This document shows, one piece after another, positions 6,619 through 7,487 of a stretch of 7,487 nucleotides of DNA. The notes under the pieces were generated by a model. That model worked only from the letters and a program-made list of their open reading frames with translations, did no database searches and was not told the origin of the DNA. The stretch is taken from NCBI GenBank assembly GCA_001797745.1, contig MGQF01000104.1, forward strand, positions 1 to 7,487. Reading direction: 5' to 3'. This DNA is from Deltaproteobacteria bacterium RBG_13_52_11 (GTDB lineage: Bacteria > Desulfobacterota > B13-G15 > RBG-16-54-18). The stretch's first letter is position 1, and each line of letters begins with the position of its first letter. The position numbers and the translations under genes were made by a program.

Positions 6619-6740
6619 ATTACCTTCCCTATTGTCCTTTCGTCAGGATCGCCAAGAAATTCCAACAGTTTTTGCTCGATGGTGGCTTCGATCATTTGCG
6701 GGAGTTCATCTTTTGTCATCTGAGCAACTTTGGTCGCCAT
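6615..6740 (-). CDS. Small acidic protein upstream of hicB, antitoxin-like, probably truncated
   Basis: A 41-codon frame starts at ATG 6740 and ends in an ATGA overlap with hicB. It reads MATKVAQMTKDELPQMIEAT, then IEQKLLEFLGDPDE and RTIGKVI. The helix with DELxxMIEATIEQKLLEFLGDPDE resembles short proteins often found next to toxin genes in deltaproteobacteria and cyanobacteria, which usually continue after DPDE with a basic C-terminal helix. Here the frame stops seven residues after DPDE, so it looks shortened. The stop-start overlap with hicB and the promoter just upstream support real translation. It might be a regulator or a relict antitoxin of another module; the function is not known from the sequence. 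Confidence 0.6.
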   Translation of the reverse strand: MATKVAQMTKDELPQMIEATIEQKLLEFLGDPDERTIGKVI

Positions 6741-6771
6741 ATTACTCTGCGAACTTCCATGCGTTTCAAGG

Positions 6772-6789
6772 GGTTTTTGTTAAAAAACC
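6772..6789. promoter_or_regulatory. AT-rich dyad in the toxin-antitoxin leader
   Basis: GGTTTTT (6772-6778) is the perfect inverse of AAAAACC (6783-6789) around GTTA. AAGG (6768-6771) and CCTT (6793-6796) extend the symmetry with a small offset. It lies between the predicted - strand start site near 6801 and the first start codon at 6740, a usual position for an autoregulatory operator. It might equally be a leader hairpin. Confidence 0.35.
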
Positions 6790-6807
6790 AACCCTTTCAG
6801 TTATGTT

Positions 6808-6816
6808 ATTATACCA
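6808..6816 (-). promoter_or_regulatory. Extended -10 promoter of the hicBA module
   Basis: On the - strand TGG followed by a perfect TATAAT (6816 down to 6808) forms an extended -10 element. The -35 region is poor (TTAGCC at 6838-6833 with a 19-base spacing), which extended -10 promoters tolerate. Transcription would start near 6801 and give a leader of about 60 bases before the small ORF at 6740. Confidence 0.5.
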
Positions 6817-6840
6817 TAAGCTACTTAGTGTGGGCTAACT

Positions 6841-6972
6841 CGGCTGTTGAGTTGCCGTTTTTGGGGGCGGGAATGGCATAAGCAGATTTCCGAGCAAAAG
6901 ACTGAGCTCAGCGAGCCCGAAGGGTCTGCTCAAACGCCCTATGATAGGCGGAGTGCTCGCGGTCCGCCTTGT
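6841..6972 (-). other. Spacer after ssb with GC-rich hairpins
   Basis: No gene is supported here. AGGCGGA (6946-6952) pairs perfectly with TCCGCCT (6963-6969), only a few bases beyond the ssb stop on the - strand. A second imperfect hairpin around CCCGAAGGG lies at about 6910-6930, followed on the - strand by GTCTTTT (6903-6895 region). Together they may end ssb transcription, but neither has a classical U tract right after the stem. CTGAGCTCAG at 6902-6911 is a perfect ten-base palindrome. Confidence 0.35.
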
Positions 6973-7428
6973 TCAGAAGGGGATGTCGTCTTCGTGCTGG
7001 GCGGGCTCGGGAGGTCCCTCAGCAGGCTCGCCGCCCATCCCCTTAACCTGGTCCCTGGCCAAAGGGCCACCTTCGGCGGTGGCTAAAGAACCATCTCCGA
7101 CCTGTCCCAACATCACCATGTTACTGGTCACGACCTCTGTTATCCACCTCTTGTTCCCCTCTTTGTCCTCCCACGAGCGAGTCCTGAGCTTTCCCTCTAC
7201 GTAGACCTGTTTCCCCTTGCTCAAATATTCCGCACAGATCTCCCCTAATTTACCGAAGGCCACCACACGATGCCAGTCAGTCCTGGTTTCCTTCCCCCCC
7301 TCCTTATTGGTCCAGTTCTCACTGGTGGCGATCCGAAAGTTGACAACGGCTGTTCCCGTGCTGGAGTATCTGACTTCAGGATCAGCCCCTAAATTCCCCA
7401 CCAAGATTACCTTGTTGACCCCTAACAT
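6973..7428 (-). CDS. ssb: Single-stranded DNA-binding protein
   Basis: SSB coats single-stranded DNA during replication, repair and recombination and recruits partner proteins by its C-terminal tip. The 151-residue protein has the OB-fold in the first 110 residues: NKVILVGNLGADPEVRY (5-21), FRIATSENW (31-39) with DNA-stacking aromatic residues, DWHRVVAFGKLGEICAEYL (51-69), KGKQVYVEGKLRTRSWED (71-88). A short Gly/Pro/Glu-rich linker (about 111-144) leads to the acidic tip EDDIPF at 146-151. The start is ATG 7428, preceded by GAGGAGGG at 7433-7440; an in-frame ATG at 7470 would add 14 residues not found in the family. It is transcribed away from the right edge, and is apparently unrelated to the elongasome operon. 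Confidence 0.95.
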   Translation of the reverse strand: MLGVNKVILVGNLGADPEVRYSSTGTAVVNFRIATSENWTNKEGGKETRTDWHRVVAFGKLGEICAEYLSKGKQVYVEGKLRTRSWEDKEGNKRWITEVVTSNMVMLGQVGDGSLATAEGGPLARDQVKGMGGEPAEGPPEPAQHEDDIPF

Positions 7429-7432
7429 TTCG

Positions 7433-7440
7433 CCCTCCTC
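7433..7440 (-). promoter_or_regulatory. Ribosome binding site deciding the ssb start
   Basis: GAGGAGGG on the - strand lies four bases before ATG 7428 and fixes the start of SSB there rather than at the in-frame ATG at 7470. A TTATAT at 7474-7469 could be a -10 box, but its -35 would fall outside the window, so I do not call a promoter. Confidence 0.7.
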
Positions 7441-7487
7441 CCCCTCACTTTTGATGTGCCATGTTAGCATATAACTCTGATGCTTGC

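Noticed and set aside
7429..7470. SSB start at ATG 7470
   Set aside because: The extra 14 residues are not SSB-like, and the strong GAGGAGGG site points to ATG 7428.
1..7487. CRISPR array, tRNA or rRNA genes, or a known anti-phage system
   Set aside because: There are no regularly spaced repeats beyond the two copies at 2-44, no cloverleaf or rRNA segments that I recognise, and no defence genes other than the hicBA-type module.

Overview
The window is dominated by a complete cell-elongation (elongasome) operon of a rod-shaped, Gram-negative-type bacterium. Reading along the + strand, a small bS21 ribosomal protein gene (rpsU) comes first, then mreB, mreC, mreD, mrdA (PBP2) and rodA. Past the rodA end the coding strand switches. 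A small toxin-antitoxin module (a 41-codon ORF, hicB and a frameshifted hicA) and then ssb lie on the - strand. The gene order, the style of the MreB and PBP2 proteins and the purine-rich Shine-Dalgarno sites suggest a deltaproteobacterium or a relative (Desulfobacterota-like). That placement is inferred from general resemblance and has not been tested.

Region by region: positions 1-51 hold two direct copies of an 18-base sequence ending at TTGACA, which look like the outer end of an insertion sequence whose body lies off the left edge. A near-consensus sigma-70 promoter (68-96) follows and drives rpsU (180-365). The stretch 366-706 has no convincing gene and probably contains the promoter and leader of mreB. 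Genes mreB to rodA (707-6001) are packed with 1 to 5 base gaps or short overlaps, so they are very likely one transcript. A strong hairpin at 6064-6083 probably ends or stabilises it. The stretch 6181-6740 is the toxin-antitoxin module, with an extended -10 promoter and an AT-rich dyad upstream. The ssb gene (6973-7428) begins its own - strand unit.

How the genes work together: MreB polymerises under the membrane and, through MreC and MreD, positions and activates the RodA glycosyltransferase and PBP2 transpeptidase pair that builds lateral wall peptidoglycan. All catalytic motifs I looked for in PBP2 and RodA are present. The elongasome itself is ordinary. The least ordinary material is the decayed HicBA module with its truncated-looking upstream ORF, its possible inverted boundary motifs, and the insertion sequence end beside the rpsU promoter. 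I found no convincing undescribed system in this window.
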